Shown in pieces: positions 33,947-44,857 of a stretch of DNA of 64,000 nt. The translations under genes were made by a program, and so were the position numbers. Source of the stretch: Neisseria sp. 83E34 (lineage in GTDB: Bacteria; Pseudomonadota; Gammaproteobacteria; Burkholderiales; Neisseriaceae); contig NZ_LGYH01000001.1 of assembly GCF_001308015.1 (NCBI RefSeq), positions 62,001 through 126,000 on the forward strand. The letters are read 5' to 3'. Each line of letters starts with the position of its first letter. The stretch's first letter is position 1. A model generated the notes under the pieces. It was not told the origin of the DNA. It was given only the letters and a program-made list of their open reading frames with translations, and ran no database searches.

Positions 33947-35383
33947 ATGGAAACGCAAACTTATAACTACAAGGTGGTGCGTCAATTTGCCATCATGACT
34001 GTAGTTTGGGGTGTTGTGGGTATGTTGGTCGGTGTAATTGCTGCCGCCCAATTGTTTGCACCCATGCTCAACCTCTCTGATGTCGGCCCGTGGTTTCACT
34101 TCGGCCGTATCCGTCCGTTGCATACTAATGCAGTTATTTTTGCTTTCGGCGGCTGCGGTTTGTTTGCCACGTCTTATTATGTCGTTCAGCGTACATGCAA
34201 CACGCGTTTGTTCGGCGGAAACTTCCTGCCCGCCTTTACCTTTTGGGGTTGGCAGCTTGTAATTGTGTTGGCTGCAATTACCTTGCCTTTGGGTTACACC
34301 CAAAGTAAAGAGTATGCCGAATTGGAATGGCCGATTGATATTCTGATCGCCGTGGTTTGGGTGGCTTATGCAGTCGTTTTCTTTGGAACATTGGCTAAAC
34401 GTAAAATCAAACACATCTATGTGGCAAACTGGTTCTACGGCGCATTTATTTTGGCAGTGGCCTTGTTGCATATTGTCAATAACATCAGTATTCCTGCCGG
34501 ACTGATGAAATCATACCCTGTATATGCCGGTGCCATTGATGCGATGGTTCAATGGTGGTACGGGCACAATGCTGTAGGCTTCTTCTTAACGGCCGGTTTC
34601 TTGGGCATGATGTATTACTTTGTACCGAAACAAGCAGGTCGTCCGGTGTATTCTTACCGCTTGTCAGTTGTGCATTTTTGGGCATTAATTTTCACTTACA
34701 TGTGGGCAGGCTCTCACCACTTGCACTATACCGCATTACCAGACTGGACCCAGTCTTTAGGTATGGTATTGTCTTTAATTCTGTTTGCGCCTTCTTGGGG
34801 CGGTATGATTAACGGTATCATGACCTTGTCCGGTGCGTGGGACAAACTGCGTACTGATCCGATTCTGAAATTCTTGGTGGTATCGCTTTCTTTCTACGGT
34901 ATGTCTACCTTTGAAGGTCCGATGATGTCTATCAAAACAGTCAACGCTTTGAGCCATTACACAGACTGGACTGTTGGTCACGTTCACTCAGGCGCACTTG
35001 GTTGGGTAGGCTTTATTACCATCGGTTCGATTTATTATTTGGTTCCCCGTTTGTTCGGTCAGAAAGAAATGTACAGTGTTAAATTGATAGAAATGCATTT
35101 CTGGATTGCTACTGTTGGCGTGGTGCTCTATATCTCATCAATGTGGATTTCCGGTGTGATGCAAGGCTTGATGTGGGGTGCTTTGAATACTGACGGTACA
35201 CTGACTTATTCATTTGTGGAGTCTGTTAAAGACAGCAAACCTTTCTATGTGGTACGTTTTGTTGGTGGTTTGCTGTATTTAAGCGGTATGCTGATTATGG
35301 CTTATAACGTATTGCGTACTGTTTCGGTTGGTAAGGCAGTTGATGCGGAAATTCCTTCACTGACCCAATCACAGTATCACTAA
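33947..35383 (+). CDS. ccoN: cbb3-type cytochrome c oxidase subunit I
   Basis: The catalytic subunit: reduces oxygen at a haem b3-CuB centre. It has about a dozen membrane helices; haem and copper ligands lie in [28 protein letters not shown], the [12 protein letters not shown] loop and [15 protein letters not shown]. The start at 33947 has GGAG at correct spacing and opens with [11 protein letters not shown], the family N-terminus; an ATG at 33899 adds unlikely residues. It is 478 aa. It is first of ccoNOQP and the sole terminal oxidase in the window. Confidence 0.97.
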   Translation: METQTYNYKVVRQFAIMTVVWGVVGMLVGVIAAAQLFAPMLNLSDVGPWFHFGRIRPLHTNAVIFAFGGCGLFATSYYVVQRTCNTRLFGGNFLPAFTFWGWQLVIVLAAITLPLGYTQSKEYAELEWPIDILIAVVWVAYAVVFFGTLAKRKIKHIYVANWFYGAFILAVALLHIVNNISIPAGLMKSYPVYAGAIDAMVQWWYGHNAVGFFLTAGFLGMMYYFVPKQAGRPVYSYRLSVVHFWALIFTYMWAGSHHLHYTALPDWTQSLGMVLSLILFAPSWGGMINGIMTLSGAWDKLRTDPILKFLVVSLSFYGMSTFEGPMMSIKTVNALSHYTDWTVGHVHSGALGWVGFITIGSIYYLVPRLFGQKEMYSVKLIEMHFWIATVGVVLYISSMWISGVMQGLMWGALNTDGTLTYSFVESVKDSKPFYVVRFVGGLLYLSGMLIMAYNVLRTVSVGKAVDAEIPSLTQSQYH

Positions 35384-35407
35384 AGAATAAGAGAATAGGC
35401 TACCAAA

Positions 35408-36016
35408 ATGAAATTACAACAACTTGTTGAAGAAAAAGTTGGCTTTTTGATTGTGTTCACTTTTTTAGTGATTAGTGTAGGTTTGCTGGTTGAAGTTGTA
35501 CCTTTATTTTTCACGAAGGCCGTGACCGAACCGACTAAAGGGGTGAAACCTTACAATGCTCTGCAAGTAGCAGGACGCGATATTTATGTTCGGGAAGGCT
35601 GTTATAACTGCCACTCTCAAATGATTCGCCCTTTCCGTGCTGAAACTGAGCGTTACGGTCACTATTCTGTTGGAGGAGAGTCTGTTTATGACCGTCCTTT
35701 CCAATGGGGTTCAAAACGTACCGGCCCTGATTTGGCGAGGGTTGGCGGTCGTTATTCTGATGAATGGCATCGCTTGCATTTGCTGGATCCGCGTAGTGTT
35801 GTTCCTGAATCTAATATGCCAGCCTTCCCATGGTTGGCGCGTAATAAAGTAGATCCGGAATCAGTAGTTACGCGAATGAAAGCTTTGCGGGCTGTGGGTA
35901 CTCCGTATAGTGATGAAGAAATAGCCAAAGCCCCTGAATTGTTGAAAGACAAATCAGAAATGGAAGCAGTAATTGCTTATCTACAAGGCTTGGGCTTGGC
36001 GCTGAAGAAAAGGTAA
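35408..36016 (+). CDS. ccoO: cbb3-type cytochrome c oxidase subunit II
   Basis: A membrane-anchored monohaem cytochrome c that passes electrons to CcoN. One N-terminal membrane helix ([22 protein letters not shown]) is followed by the haem motif [12 protein letters not shown] and a distal Met ligand in [12 protein letters not shown]. It is 202 aa. It follows ccoN by 24 bp and precedes ccoQ by 4 bp. Confidence 0.96.
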   Translation: MKLQQLVEEKVGFLIVFTFLVISVGLLVEVVPLFFTKAVTEPTKGVKPYNALQVAGRDIYVREGCYNCHSQMIRPFRAETERYGHYSVGGESVYDRPFQWGSKRTGPDLARVGGRYSDEWHRLHLLDPRSVVPESNMPAFPWLARNKVDPESVVTRMKALRAVGTPYSDEEIAKAPELLKDKSEMEAVIAYLQGLGLALKKR

Positions 36017-36020
36017 TGTC

Positions 36021-36170
36021 ATGGATGTGAATTGGGCGCGGAGCTTATTTACAGTTTGGATTTTCGTCAGTTTTATTTTGGTGCTGTATGTTGTATTCAG
36101 CAAGCGAAATAAAAAAAATCATGAAGATGCGGGTAAAAGTATTATTCAAGATGATGATTCGCCACGCTGA
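36021..36170 (+). CDS. ccoQ: cbb3-type oxidase small subunit CcoQ
   Basis: 49 aa: one membrane helix (LFTVWIFVSFILVLYVVF), a basic patch (KRNKKN) and an acidic tail (IIQDDDSPR). Small size and position between ccoO and ccoP identify it. CcoQ helps assemble or stabilise the complex. The start is 4 bp after the ccoO stop. Confidence 0.9.
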   Translation: MDVNWARSLFTVWIFVSFILVLYVVFSKRNKKNHEDAGKSIIQDDDSPR

Positions 36171-36215
36171 AAATTCCCGCCCAATAAATAATCCCGTGAT
36201 AACGGAGCTAAATAA

Positions 36216-37649
36216 ATGAACACAAATTCACAATTTACCAGCAGTTTTTGGAGTTACTACATCATTGCCATCGTGGTACTGAGTATCATTGGATTGCTAT
36301 GGCTTTTATTTTCTCAGAATAAAGTAAAGGCACCACCAAAAGGTGAAGATGTTAAAACCATGGGCCATTCATGGGATGGTATTGAAGAATATAACAACCC
36401 ATTACCTCGCTGGTGGTTTGGCTTGTATCTTCTTACAGTGTTTTTTGGGGTAGGTTACTTGTTGGCCTATCCTGGTTTGGGAGACTTCAAAGGCTTTTTA
36501 GGTTGGAGTAGTAAAGGGCAGTACGAAGAGGAAGTGAAAAAAGCAGATGCTGAATATGGCAAGATTTATGCTAAATTTGCCAAAATGCCGATTGCAGAAG
36601 TAGCAAAAGATCCGCAGGCTCAGCGCATTGGTAAAAATCTGTTTGATACATACTGTATTCAATGTCATGGTTCTGATGCTAAAGGTTCACGTGGTTTTCC
36701 CAACTTGACTGATAATGATTGGTTGTGGGGCGGTACTCCTGAGAAGATTCATGAAACCATTAAAAATGGCCGTATCGGTATTATGGCTGCATGGGGTCCG
36801 GTTCTAGGGGAAGAGCGGGTAAAAGATGTTGCGAACTATGTGATGTCGCTTTCTAAAGACGAAGGTAGTTACGATCCTGAGCGTGCTGCTCGTGGTGATG
36901 CTATTTTCCATGGTCCACCTGCAAACTGTTACACTTGTCATGGCGACAAAGGTCAAGGTATTCAAGGTACTGGTCCGAACTTGACTGATGATATTTGGTT
37001 GTGGGGAGGCACTCAAAAAGCAATTATGGAAACCATCACCAATGGTCGTCATAACCAAATGCCAGCATGGGGCAATTTCTTGGATGATGACAAGATGCAC
37101 ATCATGACGGCCTATGTATGGGGATTGTCACACAAAGATGGAAAAGCCTTGCCTACTGATACTGAGAATGCATTAGGTGAAAAAGCGGCTAAGGCAAATG
37201 GTGCGGCAACAGCAAAAGCCAGTGAACCTCAAGCTGCTCCGGCTTCTGCAGCAACACAGACATCCGCTGCGTCAGCTGTAGCTTCTCCTAGCGTGGCTGG
37301 TGATAAAGCTGAAGTAACTTTTGATACACAAGCAGGTAGTGGTTTGGCTGTTTTCTATTTTGCTACGGGTAAGAGTGATGTTGCTGAGAATGCTAACCTT
37401 ATTTTGCAAGATTTAATCAAGGCCGGCAAAGACAGTAAAAAACTGGTTATTAGTGGTTTTACTGATAGCACAGGCAATGTGAAAGCTAATGCAGAGTTGT
37501 CCAAGAAGCGTGCTCAAGCAGTAAAAGCATTTTTGGAAGCTCAAGGTGTGGACGCAAAAAATATTGAATTGCGTAAACCTGAGAATACAACTGCTGCACA
37601 AGGAAACGATGCTGAAGGCCGCCGTGTTGAAGTGAGAATAGAAGGCTGA
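36216..37649 (+). CDS. ccoP: cbb3-type oxidase subunit III, dihaem, with a C-terminal OmpA-like domain
   Basis: Electron-entry subunit of the oxidase. Two membrane helices (about residues 12-33 and 66-88) are followed by two haem c domains with CIQCHGSDAKG (about 147) and CYTCHGDKGQG (about 238). After an Ala/Ser/Pro-rich linker (about 320-362) comes an OmpA_C-type domain (about 365-477): VFYFATGKSDVAENA, then ISGFTDSTGNVKANAELSKK, then GNDAEGRRVEVRI. The Asp of GFTD and the Arg of RRVEV are the residues that bind peptidoglycan in this family. It is 477 aa, one uninterrupted frame. Other Neisseria have, as I recall, a third haem domain here. Confidence 0.95.
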   Translation: MNTNSQFTSSFWSYYIIAIVVLSIIGLLWLLFSQNKVKAPPKGEDVKTMGHSWDGIEEYNNPLPRWWFGLYLLTVFFGVGYLLAYPGLGDFKGFLGWSSKGQYEEEVKKADAEYGKIYAKFAKMPIAEVAKDPQAQRIGKNLFDTYCIQCHGSDAKGSRGFPNLTDNDWLWGGTPEKIHETIKNGRIGIMAAWGPVLGEERVKDVANYVMSLSKDEGSYDPERAARGDAIFHGPPANCYTCHGDKGQGIQGTGPNLTDDIWLWGGTQKAIMETITNGRHNQMPAWGNFLDDDKMHIMTAYVWGLSHKDGKALPTDTENALGEKAAKANGAATAKASEPQAAPASAATQTSAASAVASPSVAGDKAEVTFDTQAGSGLAVFYFATGKSDVAENANLILQDLIKAGKDSKKLVISGFTDSTGNVKANAELSKKRAQAVKAFLEAQGVDAKNIELRKPENTTAAQGNDAEGRRVEVRIEG

Positions 37650-37668
37650 TAAAGTTTTGTTTGAGGAA

Positions 37669-37696
37669 AAATCCCGGCTAAATTAGCCGGGATTTT
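37669..37696. terminator. Terminator of ccoNOQP
   Basis: AAATCCCGGCTA and its complement TAGCCGGGATTT form a 12-bp stem followed by a T-run. Confidence 0.92.
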
Positions 37697-37773
37697 TTAC
37701 TAAGCAATTTTGGTAAGGAATCGCTTTTAAAAATATAGTGGGATTGAGTAAATTGATACAAGACTAAGAGTCG

Positions 37774-37909
37774 AAAACAGTAACACGGTTAGGTTATCTC
37801 TTTTTTTGCTTGTTTGCAGTTTGATGAAAGATAAAAATAATAGCGAGTTTCTCATCTTTACAAGTAAACGATGACAAAGAATACCTAACTTTTAGTTGTT
37901 ACTGTTTTT
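37774..37909. repeat. Long imperfect inverted repeat
   Basis: The outer arms share AAAACAGTAACA and TTAGGT with their complements at 37883-37909; weaker pairing continues inward (GATGAAAGAT with ATCTTT-type segments). The whole could fold into one hairpin of about 135 nt. It is neither DUS nor Correia-like. Confidence 0.5.
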
Positions 37910-37959
37910 CAATTTAGTCATAGTAAATAATTTAGAAAGAAGGTTTTTCAGACAGGCAT

Positions 37960-39375
<1,416 letters not shown>

Positions 39376-39456
39376 CTAGGGCTTGGCTTGGCCAACTAAG
39401 AAAAATTACTTGTTTTCTGTTTTCAGACAGGCATTGAGAGAAAGGTTGTGTGAAGT

Positions 39457-40239
39457 ATGCAATTTAATTTAATTATTATCGGCGACGAGATATTGCACGG
39501 TTCGCGAGAAGACAAACATTTTATTTTCTTTAAAACACTTTTAGAACAACATGGTTTCCAGTTGGGCATGGTGCAATATTTGCCGGACGATCGGGAAATT
39601 TTGATACGCCAACTTAAGCGCAGTTTTGAAGATGCGATGCCGACATTTGTAACCGGCGGTATAGGTTCGACTCCTGATGACCATACGCGCCAGGCTGCCG
39701 CTGAAGCGTTGGGTTTGGATATTGAAAATCATCCTGTCGCGGCAGGCTATATTGAGCAGGTAACGCTTAGTCGAGGTGAAACGCTTGATTCGCTTGAGCA
39801 CCAGCGTCGCCTTACGATGGCGGATTTTCCCAAAGGCTCTGAATTGGTGGAGAATGCGTATAATCGGATTGCCGGTTTTTCCATTCGTGAGCATTATTTT
39901 TTGCCCGGTTTTCCCGTTATGGTGGCGCCAATGGCCGAGTGGGTGCTGAATCGTTATTATGCAGACAAGTTTAACCAAACCGAACAGGCGTCGCGCTCTG
40001 TATGGGTATTTAAGCTGCCGGAATCACGAATCGGCCGTTTGATGGAGCAGATACAGCAAGATTATCCGGGTGTGAAAACGTTTAGTCTGCCGACCGAGAA
40101 AACCGAGCACAAGGATGCGCACATTGAGTTTGGCATTAAAGCATCTGGTGAGGCTTGCAAGTTGCTTGATGTTGCTTGGCCGGAAGTATTGGCTGAGTTG
40201 GAAAACTTGGGTGGAAAGCTGGAAGAGATCAAGCGATAG
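39457..40239 (+). CDS. CinA-like molybdopterin-binding domain protein
   Basis: 260 aa. It has the N-terminal MoCF/CinA fold only: LIIIGDEILHGSREDKH, then FVTGGIGSTPDDHTRQAAAEALG. The C-terminal nicotinamide-mononucleotide amidase domain of full-length CinA is absent. Family members are often named competence/damage-inducible protein A, but this one has no demonstrated role in competence that I know of. It lies divergent from argG. Confidence 0.8.
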   Translation: MQFNLIIIGDEILHGSREDKHFIFFKTLLEQHGFQLGMVQYLPDDREILIRQLKRSFEDAMPTFVTGGIGSTPDDHTRQAAAEALGLDIENHPVAAGYIEQVTLSRGETLDSLEHQRRLTMADFPKGSELVENAYNRIAGFSIREHYFLPGFPVMVAPMAEWVLNRYYADKFNQTEQASRSVWVFKLPESRIGRLMEQIQQDYPGVKTFSLPTEKTEHKDAHIEFGIKASGEACKLLDVAWPEVLAELENLGGKLEEIKR

Positions 40240-40255
40240 GACTCACAGAAATGAC

Positions 40256-40315
40256 AATGCCTGTCTGAAAATATTGTCCAGCTTCTTTATGAAGCCGTGT
40301 TTTCAGACAGGCATT
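40256..40315. terminator. DUS inverted pair with an inner hairpin
   Basis: AATGCCTGTCTGAAAA and its complement enclose a small GCTTC/GAAGC hairpin, so the whole folds as a bulged stem after the CinA-like gene. Confidence 0.75.
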
Positions 40316-40360
40316 GTTAATTGGATTAATCAAAAATCGACATTTTAACAAGCGCTTAAC

Positions 40361-40435
40361 TATATGTAATCAACTTAATTTTTACTACGGCAAAGCGCAA
40401 CAGCGCCATAGCAGAAATAAAGTTTATTTGCGATA
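40361..40435. repeat. Very short Correia-like element overlapping a coding end
   Basis: 75 bp. The left end (TATATGTAATCAACTTAATT) and the right end reversed (TATCGCAAATAAACTTTATT) match in the terminal-repeat pattern of the family. The interior is almost lost. The right repeat supplies the last codons and stop of the NUDIX gene. Confidence 0.6.
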
Positions 40436-41035
40436 ACGGTAATGCCTGAAATGTTCCGCCATTGAATACAGAATGCTGGCGGTCAGCCCCCAAATATCGT
40501 AATGTAAGTAAGGCAGAGCAGGGGCCTGTACCGTTCGATTTTGATATTGGAATATGCGTTGTTGGTAGTTTGCAGTATCCAGTGCAAGCGATAGCGGTAC
40601 ATAGAAAGCTTCGGCCACTTCGCTCGGGTTTAATGTGAGCCGAGGTTCGGTTTCGGATAAAGCGGGCACGGTATAAACAGCGTAACCGCTGGGCGTGTAA
40701 CACGGTGGAATAATGTCGAAAGTTTCCCACGTATGGCAAGGCGTGCCCACTTCTTCGTGTGCTTCGCGCAAGGCGGTTTCGGTGAGAGAAGCGTCTTCTT
40801 CATCATACCCGCCACCGGGAAAAGCAACTTGTCCTGTATGGTGTTTGAGGGTTTCTGCGCGCTTGGTCAGCAATATTTGCCATTCTTCCTGACGAGGTAC
40901 CAAGGCGAGTAAAACGGCGGCAGGCCGGAATGAATCGGCGGGCTGTTCGATAAAAAGCGTGTTTCGCTTGTTTAATAAGCCATGTTGTTGAGAAGACAAA
41001 CTTTTAAGGAAATGGCGTAAGGTTTCGGTGTTCAT
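40424..41035 (-). CDS. NUDIX hydrolase, probable CoA pyrophosphatase
   Basis: 203 aa. The NUDIX box is intact: GGGYDEEDASLTETALREA then HEEVGT. A preceding block (RPAAVLLALVPRQEEWQILLTKRAETLKHHTGQVAFPGG) is typical of NudL-type CoA pyrophosphatases, which cleave CoA to 3'-phospho-ADP and phosphopantetheine. The terminal Tyr-Arg-Lys-stop lies in a Correia-like element. The conserved part of the protein is complete. Confidence 0.87.
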   Translation of the reverse strand: MNTETLRHFLKSLSSQQHGLLNKRNTLFIEQPADSFRPAAVLLALVPRQEEWQILLTKRAETLKHHTGQVAFPGGGYDEEDASLTETALREAHEEVGTPCHTWETFDIIPPCYTPSGYAVYTVPALSETEPRLTLNPSEVAEAFYVPLSLALDTANYQQRIFQYQNRTVQAPALPYLHYDIWGLTASILYSMAEHFRHYRYRK

Positions 41036-41361
41036 AATTTATGGTTTTCAGACAGGCATTGAAAGCATTATATGCCTGTCTGAAAAGCTTTTGCACCTCT
41101 CGTTAATTGTTGCAAAAATCGCCTTTGCTTTATGCCTTGTGATAAAGTAGCGATTTATTTTTATTCGGTAATTAATGAATTAAGGTGTCGCAGTTGATTT
41201 TAGATATGGGATTTGCGGTATTAGTTTACGAACGATACGGGTGCAATATAGCTTTCCATAATTTATTGTCTAAAGACGCGCTACACACTCTAAAGCAGCC
41301 GTTCAACAAATTTTCGGGTATTTAAAGCGGCTGCTGGATATGCCACACCAAAGGGAATGTT
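41036..41361. other. Intergenic region upstream of the TPR gene
   Basis: It contains a tail-to-tail DUS pair (about 41045-41086) and otherwise AT-rich DNA. It should hold divergent promoters. No other structure is supported. Confidence 0.45.
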
Positions 41362-43200
41362 ATGCCTTTTTTTCAAAAACGTTTTCAACCGCTAGTATTG
41401 TCATTATTGTTAAGCGCTGCTTTACCGGCTTTCGCATCTAGTGAAGTGCCGCGGGCTTCCGATTACGAGTTGATTGAGTCGGCTGCAAAAAAAGCAAAAA
41501 AAGAAGAACCACAGATTAGCGAATATGAGCGCCGCGCGCGTTTGGTTAAACGCTCCAGCGAACTATTTACTCTTTTGGGTGGTGAAATTGCTCTGCAAAA
41601 AGGCGATGTTGCTACGGCGCTGGCAAGCTATATGGTTGCGTTTAACCGGATCAAAGATTCCAAAGTTGGGGAACGGGCTATGGAAATGGCAATCAGCCTG
41701 CATGCTTATGAACAAGCTGAAACGATCTACCAGCGTTGGCGTGAAGTTGAACCCGAACCGAGTGAGGCGCAGCAGCGTATGGCTTGGGTGCGCAGCTTGA
41801 CTCTGAAGGAGTTTAATGCAGTTGAGAAAAACTTTGATAAGGTTATGGAAAAAGCAGATAGCGAAAGCAAGCGTAAATTGTTTTTGCAACTGGCCCAAGC
41901 CGCGATAGAGCATCCGGAATTTGCCAAGCGCGTTGACCGTAAAGTTAAACGTGCAACCAAGCCTTACCCTGACATGCCGGAAGCAGTTATCACACAGGCG
42001 ATTTTCAGCTCCTTGGCCAATGATGAGCAAGGTGCAATTCAGGCTTTGCAGCGGTTAACCGAGCTGGATACCCAAATTGTGCCTGCTACAATGTTTACAT
42101 TGCGCTTGATCGGTCAGCAGAATCCTGAAATTTTGAACAAATTCTTTGCCGAAGCAAAAACAAATAAGCTTTCTCCGGTATGGCGCGAGCTTCAGGTGGA
42201 AGGTCTGATATATTCGGGAAAATATTCTGAAGCATATGATCTGCTGCAAGAGCTTTTAAAAGAAAAACCGGATGCGGATCTTTATATGCAGGCTGCGCTT
42301 TTGGCGATTACCCAAAAAGCAGAGTTGCCTGTTATCTTGTCTTATCTGGAGCAAGTTTATAACATTGGCACGCAGGAGCAGAGAAGCCGGGCGGCGGCTA
42401 TTTCGGCCATGCGTTATGCCGATGTAAAAAATCATCAGGCGGCACGTGAATGGGCAGCGAAAATCAAAGCCCCTGGATATGCATTTGACAGGTTGGTGCT
42501 GAGTGCATCAATCGAAGTGGAGTCGGGTAACTGGCAAAAAGCAACAGAGCACGTCAAAGCCGCACAAAACCTGCCTGAGCAGCAAGGTAACTTCTTTACC
42601 GATGAAGATTTACTCAGGGTGCAATTATTCACTTTGGTAAAGCATAAAAATCCGCGTCAAGCAATGCAAGAAATCAATGCTCTTTATGAAAAAGTCAACA
42701 AGCAGAAAGATAACCAAGAAAAGTTGGCCGATGTATTGTATCAACGTGCCATCATTTATGCAGACAATCTGAACGAACCTGAAAAAGCCATTGCTGACTT
42801 GAAACGCTATCGTGAGCTGCGTCCTGATAGTGTTGAAGGTATGAATGCTTTAGGCTATACCATGTTGAGCGCGCCCGGAAGTAATATAGAAGAAGCGTTT
42901 CAGTTGATTGAAGCAGCCTATCGCTTGGAGCCGGAATCTGCCGCAATCAACGATAGTTTGGGCTGGGCATACTTATTAAAAGGCGATGCCACTACTGCTC
43001 TACCTTATTTGGAGTTTGCTTTCGAGCAGCAGCCTGACCCTGAAGTTGCCTCACATTTAGGCGAAGCATACTGGAAACTCGGTCGGCAGGAGCAAGCTAA
43101 AGAAGTATTTAAAAAAGGCTTGAAAGAAAAAGAAGGGAAGCGTTCGATTTTGCTGGAAACTATGAAACGATTGGGTGTGGTGTTGCCTAAAACAAAATAA
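41362..43200 (+). CDS. Exported TPR-repeat protein
   Basis: 612 aa. A signal peptide (LVLSLLLSAALPAFAS, cut near residue 25) is followed by at least eight helical hairpins of TPR type. These are clearest at the end: SVEGMNALGYTMLS, then AAINDSLGWAYLLKGDATTALPYLEFAFEQQPD, then VASHLGEAYWKLGRQEQAKEVFKKGL. It probably acts as a periplasmic or outer-membrane-associated scaffold. It lies just upstream of lolB, as in other Neisseria as I recall, but no function is established. Confidence 0.85.
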   Translation: MPFFQKRFQPLVLSLLLSAALPAFASSEVPRASDYELIESAAKKAKKEEPQISEYERRARLVKRSSELFTLLGGEIALQKGDVATALASYMVAFNRIKDSKVGERAMEMAISLHAYEQAETIYQRWREVEPEPSEAQQRMAWVRSLTLKEFNAVEKNFDKVMEKADSESKRKLFLQLAQAAIEHPEFAKRVDRKVKRATKPYPDMPEAVITQAIFSSLANDEQGAIQALQRLTELDTQIVPATMFTLRLIGQQNPEILNKFFAEAKTNKLSPVWRELQVEGLIYSGKYSEAYDLLQELLKEKPDADLYMQAALLAITQKAELPVILSYLEQVYNIGTQEQRSRAAAISAMRYADVKNHQAAREWAAKIKAPGYAFDRLVLSASIEVESGNWQKATEHVKAAQNLPEQQGNFFTDEDLLRVQLFTLVKHKNPRQAMQEINALYEKVNKQKDNQEKLADVLYQRAIIYADNLNEPEKAIADLKRYRELRPDSVEGMNALGYTMLSAPGSNIEEAFQLIEAAYRLEPESAAINDSLGWAYLLKGDATTALPYLEFAFEQQPDPEVASHLGEAYWKLGRQEQAKEVFKKGLKEKEGKRSILLETMKRLGVVLPKTK

Positions 43201-43265
43201 TTGTATTCTCAGTTGAATACGATAAATCAATGTTGCTGTTTGCAGAATGTTGAAATGTTGAATTA

Positions 43266-43297
43266 ATGCCTGTCTGAAAATGTTTTCAGACAGGCAT
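43266..43297. terminator. DUS inverted pair before lolB
   Basis: ATGCCTGTCTGAAAA with its complement and a 2-base loop; it ends about 20 bp before the lolB start. Confidence 0.75.
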
Positions 43298-43318
43298 CGC
43301 TTACAAGAGGAAGCAAAT

Positions 43319-43915
43319 ATGATGAAAATTTCCCATATTGCAGGAATATTACTACTTAGTGCGGTATTGAGTGCCTGTACTTCGATTTATCAAAAAACAG
43401 ATGCCTGGAGAGAACAGGGCGAATTGAAGGAATTTAATGCCGATGGCCGTTTGGCTGTTAAAGTGAACGAAAAAGGTTCGTATGCCAATTTTGACTGGAC
43501 GTATCAAAACGGTGTGCAAACCATTGATGTCAACACGCCGCTGGGTAGTACCATGGGGCAATTGTGTCAAGATGCACAAGGCGTGGTAGCGGTAGACAGC
43601 AACGGTAAAGTGTTTAGTGCCGCAACAGCGCAGGAGTTAAGTGAGCAGCTTTTGGGTTATGAATTGCCGGTGCAATATTTGAATATCTGGGCAGCGGGGC
43701 AGTGGGTGAAAGGTGTGCCTCATTATGTTTCCAGCGACGGGCGCCTGCAGCAATTTAATTGGACGATTACAAGGCAGCTCAACCAAAACGGAATGCCGCG
43801 AGTATTATTGTTGGAAAGCAGCAAGCTCACCTTGCGACTGGTATTTGACAACATGCAGCCTCTTGCTCGCGATGCACAGGCAGCCACGCAATGCGCCGCA
43901 AGAGGCATAAAATGA
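43319..43915 (+). CDS. lolB: Outer-membrane lipoprotein insertion protein LolB
   Basis: An outer-membrane lipoprotein that receives lipoproteins from LolA and inserts them. The lipobox is [10 protein letters not shown], lipidated at Cys about 19. The body has the LolA/LolB barrel pattern ([22 protein letters not shown], then [13 protein letters not shown]). The start at 43319 has AGAGGAAG before it; an upstream in-frame start adds residues read from a DUS. It is 198 aa. Its stop overlaps the ispE start (ATGA). Confidence 0.92.
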   Translation: MMKISHIAGILLLSAVLSACTSIYQKTDAWREQGELKEFNADGRLAVKVNEKGSYANFDWTYQNGVQTIDVNTPLGSTMGQLCQDAQGVVAVDSNGKVFSAATAQELSEQLLGYELPVQYLNIWAAGQWVKGVPHYVSSDGRLQQFNWTITRQLNQNGMPRVLLLESSKLTLRLVFDNMQPLARDAQAATQCAARGIK

Positions 43916-44757
43916 ATATCCCTGAAAACGTTCAGGCTTTCCCGGCTCCGGCAAAGCTAAACCTGGATCTTAAAATTACAGGTCGGCGCAGCAATGGTTA
44001 TCATGAATTGGAGAGTATTTTTTGTCTGGTCGCTTTGTATGACACCTTGTATCTTAGTGTACGCAAAGATGGTGTAATTATGTTGCATACACCAATACCG
44101 GGTGTGAACCCAGAGCATGATTTAACTGTACGCGCAGCCAAATTGTTACAAGAGTACACAGGCAGCAAATTTGGTGTAGATATCTGGCTGGAAAAGAAAA
44201 TACCTATGGGGGGGGGCTTGGGAGGAGGTAGCTCGGATGCTGCCACCGTGCTGCTTGCTTTAAACCGTTTATGGGCATGTGATTTAAACCGGCAACAACT
44301 CATGGATTTGGGTGTGCGGCTGGGTGCGGATGTACCGTTTTTTATATTCGGTCGTAACGCTTTTGCCAGAGGCATCGGTGAGCAGTTGACTGAAATGGAT
44401 ATACCGGGGCAATGGTATGTGATAATCAAGCCGGACGTACATGTGAGTACCGAAAAGATTTTTTCACATAAAAACTTGACGCGTGATTCAAAAACAAGCA
44501 TAATTACCTCCTTTCAAGCATTGCAGCCTTTTAGAAATGATATGCAGGCAGTTGTGTTTGAGGAGTATCCGCAAGTTTTTGCAGCTTTCCAAGATTTGAA
44601 AGCGTACGGTAATCCGTTAATGACAGGTTCTGGGGCTTGTGTGTTTGTTTCAACAAGCTCTAAAGAAAAAGCTGAAATAATCTACAGTAAGGTTTCAAAA
44701 AGATATCAGGCATTTTGCGTACAAGGTTTACCGCAGCACCCTTTGTTTGATATATAG
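43912..44757 (+). CDS. ispE: 4-diphosphocytidyl-2-C-methyl-D-erythritol kinase
   Basis: A GHMP kinase of the non-mevalonate isoprenoid pathway. It begins [24 protein letters not shown], and the ATP loop is [24 protein letters not shown]. The G-S-G-A-C-V motif lies in MTGSGACVF. The start at 43912 gives 281 aa, normal, and couples to lolB. The glycine loop is encoded by a run of nine G (44208-44216) in the correct frame. Confidence 0.95.
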   Translation: MNIPENVQAFPAPAKLNLDLKITGRRSNGYHELESIFCLVALYDTLYLSVRKDGVIMLHTPIPGVNPEHDLTVRAAKLLQEYTGSKFGVDIWLEKKIPMGGGLGGGSSDAATVLLALNRLWACDLNRQQLMDLGVRLGADVPFFIFGRNAFARGIGEQLTEMDIPGQWYVIIKPDVHVSTEKIFSHKNLTRDSKTSIITSFQALQPFRNDMQAVVFEEYPQVFAAFQDLKAYGNPLMTGSGACVFVSTSSKEKAEIIYSKVSKRYQAFCVQGLPQHPLFDI

Positions 44758-44770
44758 TATTTTGAAGCGT

Positions 44771-44847
44771 TGGGGATTCGCCAAGTTGGTTAAGGCACCG
44801 GATTTTGATTCCGGCATTCGTAGGTTCGAATCCTACATCCCCAGCCA
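44771..44847 (+). tRNA. tRNA-Gln (TTG), first copy
   Basis: 77 nt including encoded CCA. It has the acceptor stem TGGGGAT/ATCCCCA, anticodon TTG in the loop ATTTTGATT, and a standard T arm (GTAGGTTCGAATCCTAC). It follows the ispE stop by 13 bp. Confidence 0.97.
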
Positions 44848-44857
44848 CCCGAATTAT

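Larger units (their letters stand above)
37650..37959. other. Intergenic region between ccoP and argG with a long hairpin
   Basis: It holds the ccoP terminator (37669-37696), a large imperfect inverted repeat (37774-37909) and a single DUS before argG. No coding frame. Confidence 0.5.

Noticed and set aside
41161-41340. Possible further Correia-like copy upstream of the TPR gene
   Set aside because: Some AATATAGC-like text, but no matching terminal repeats and no interior similarity.
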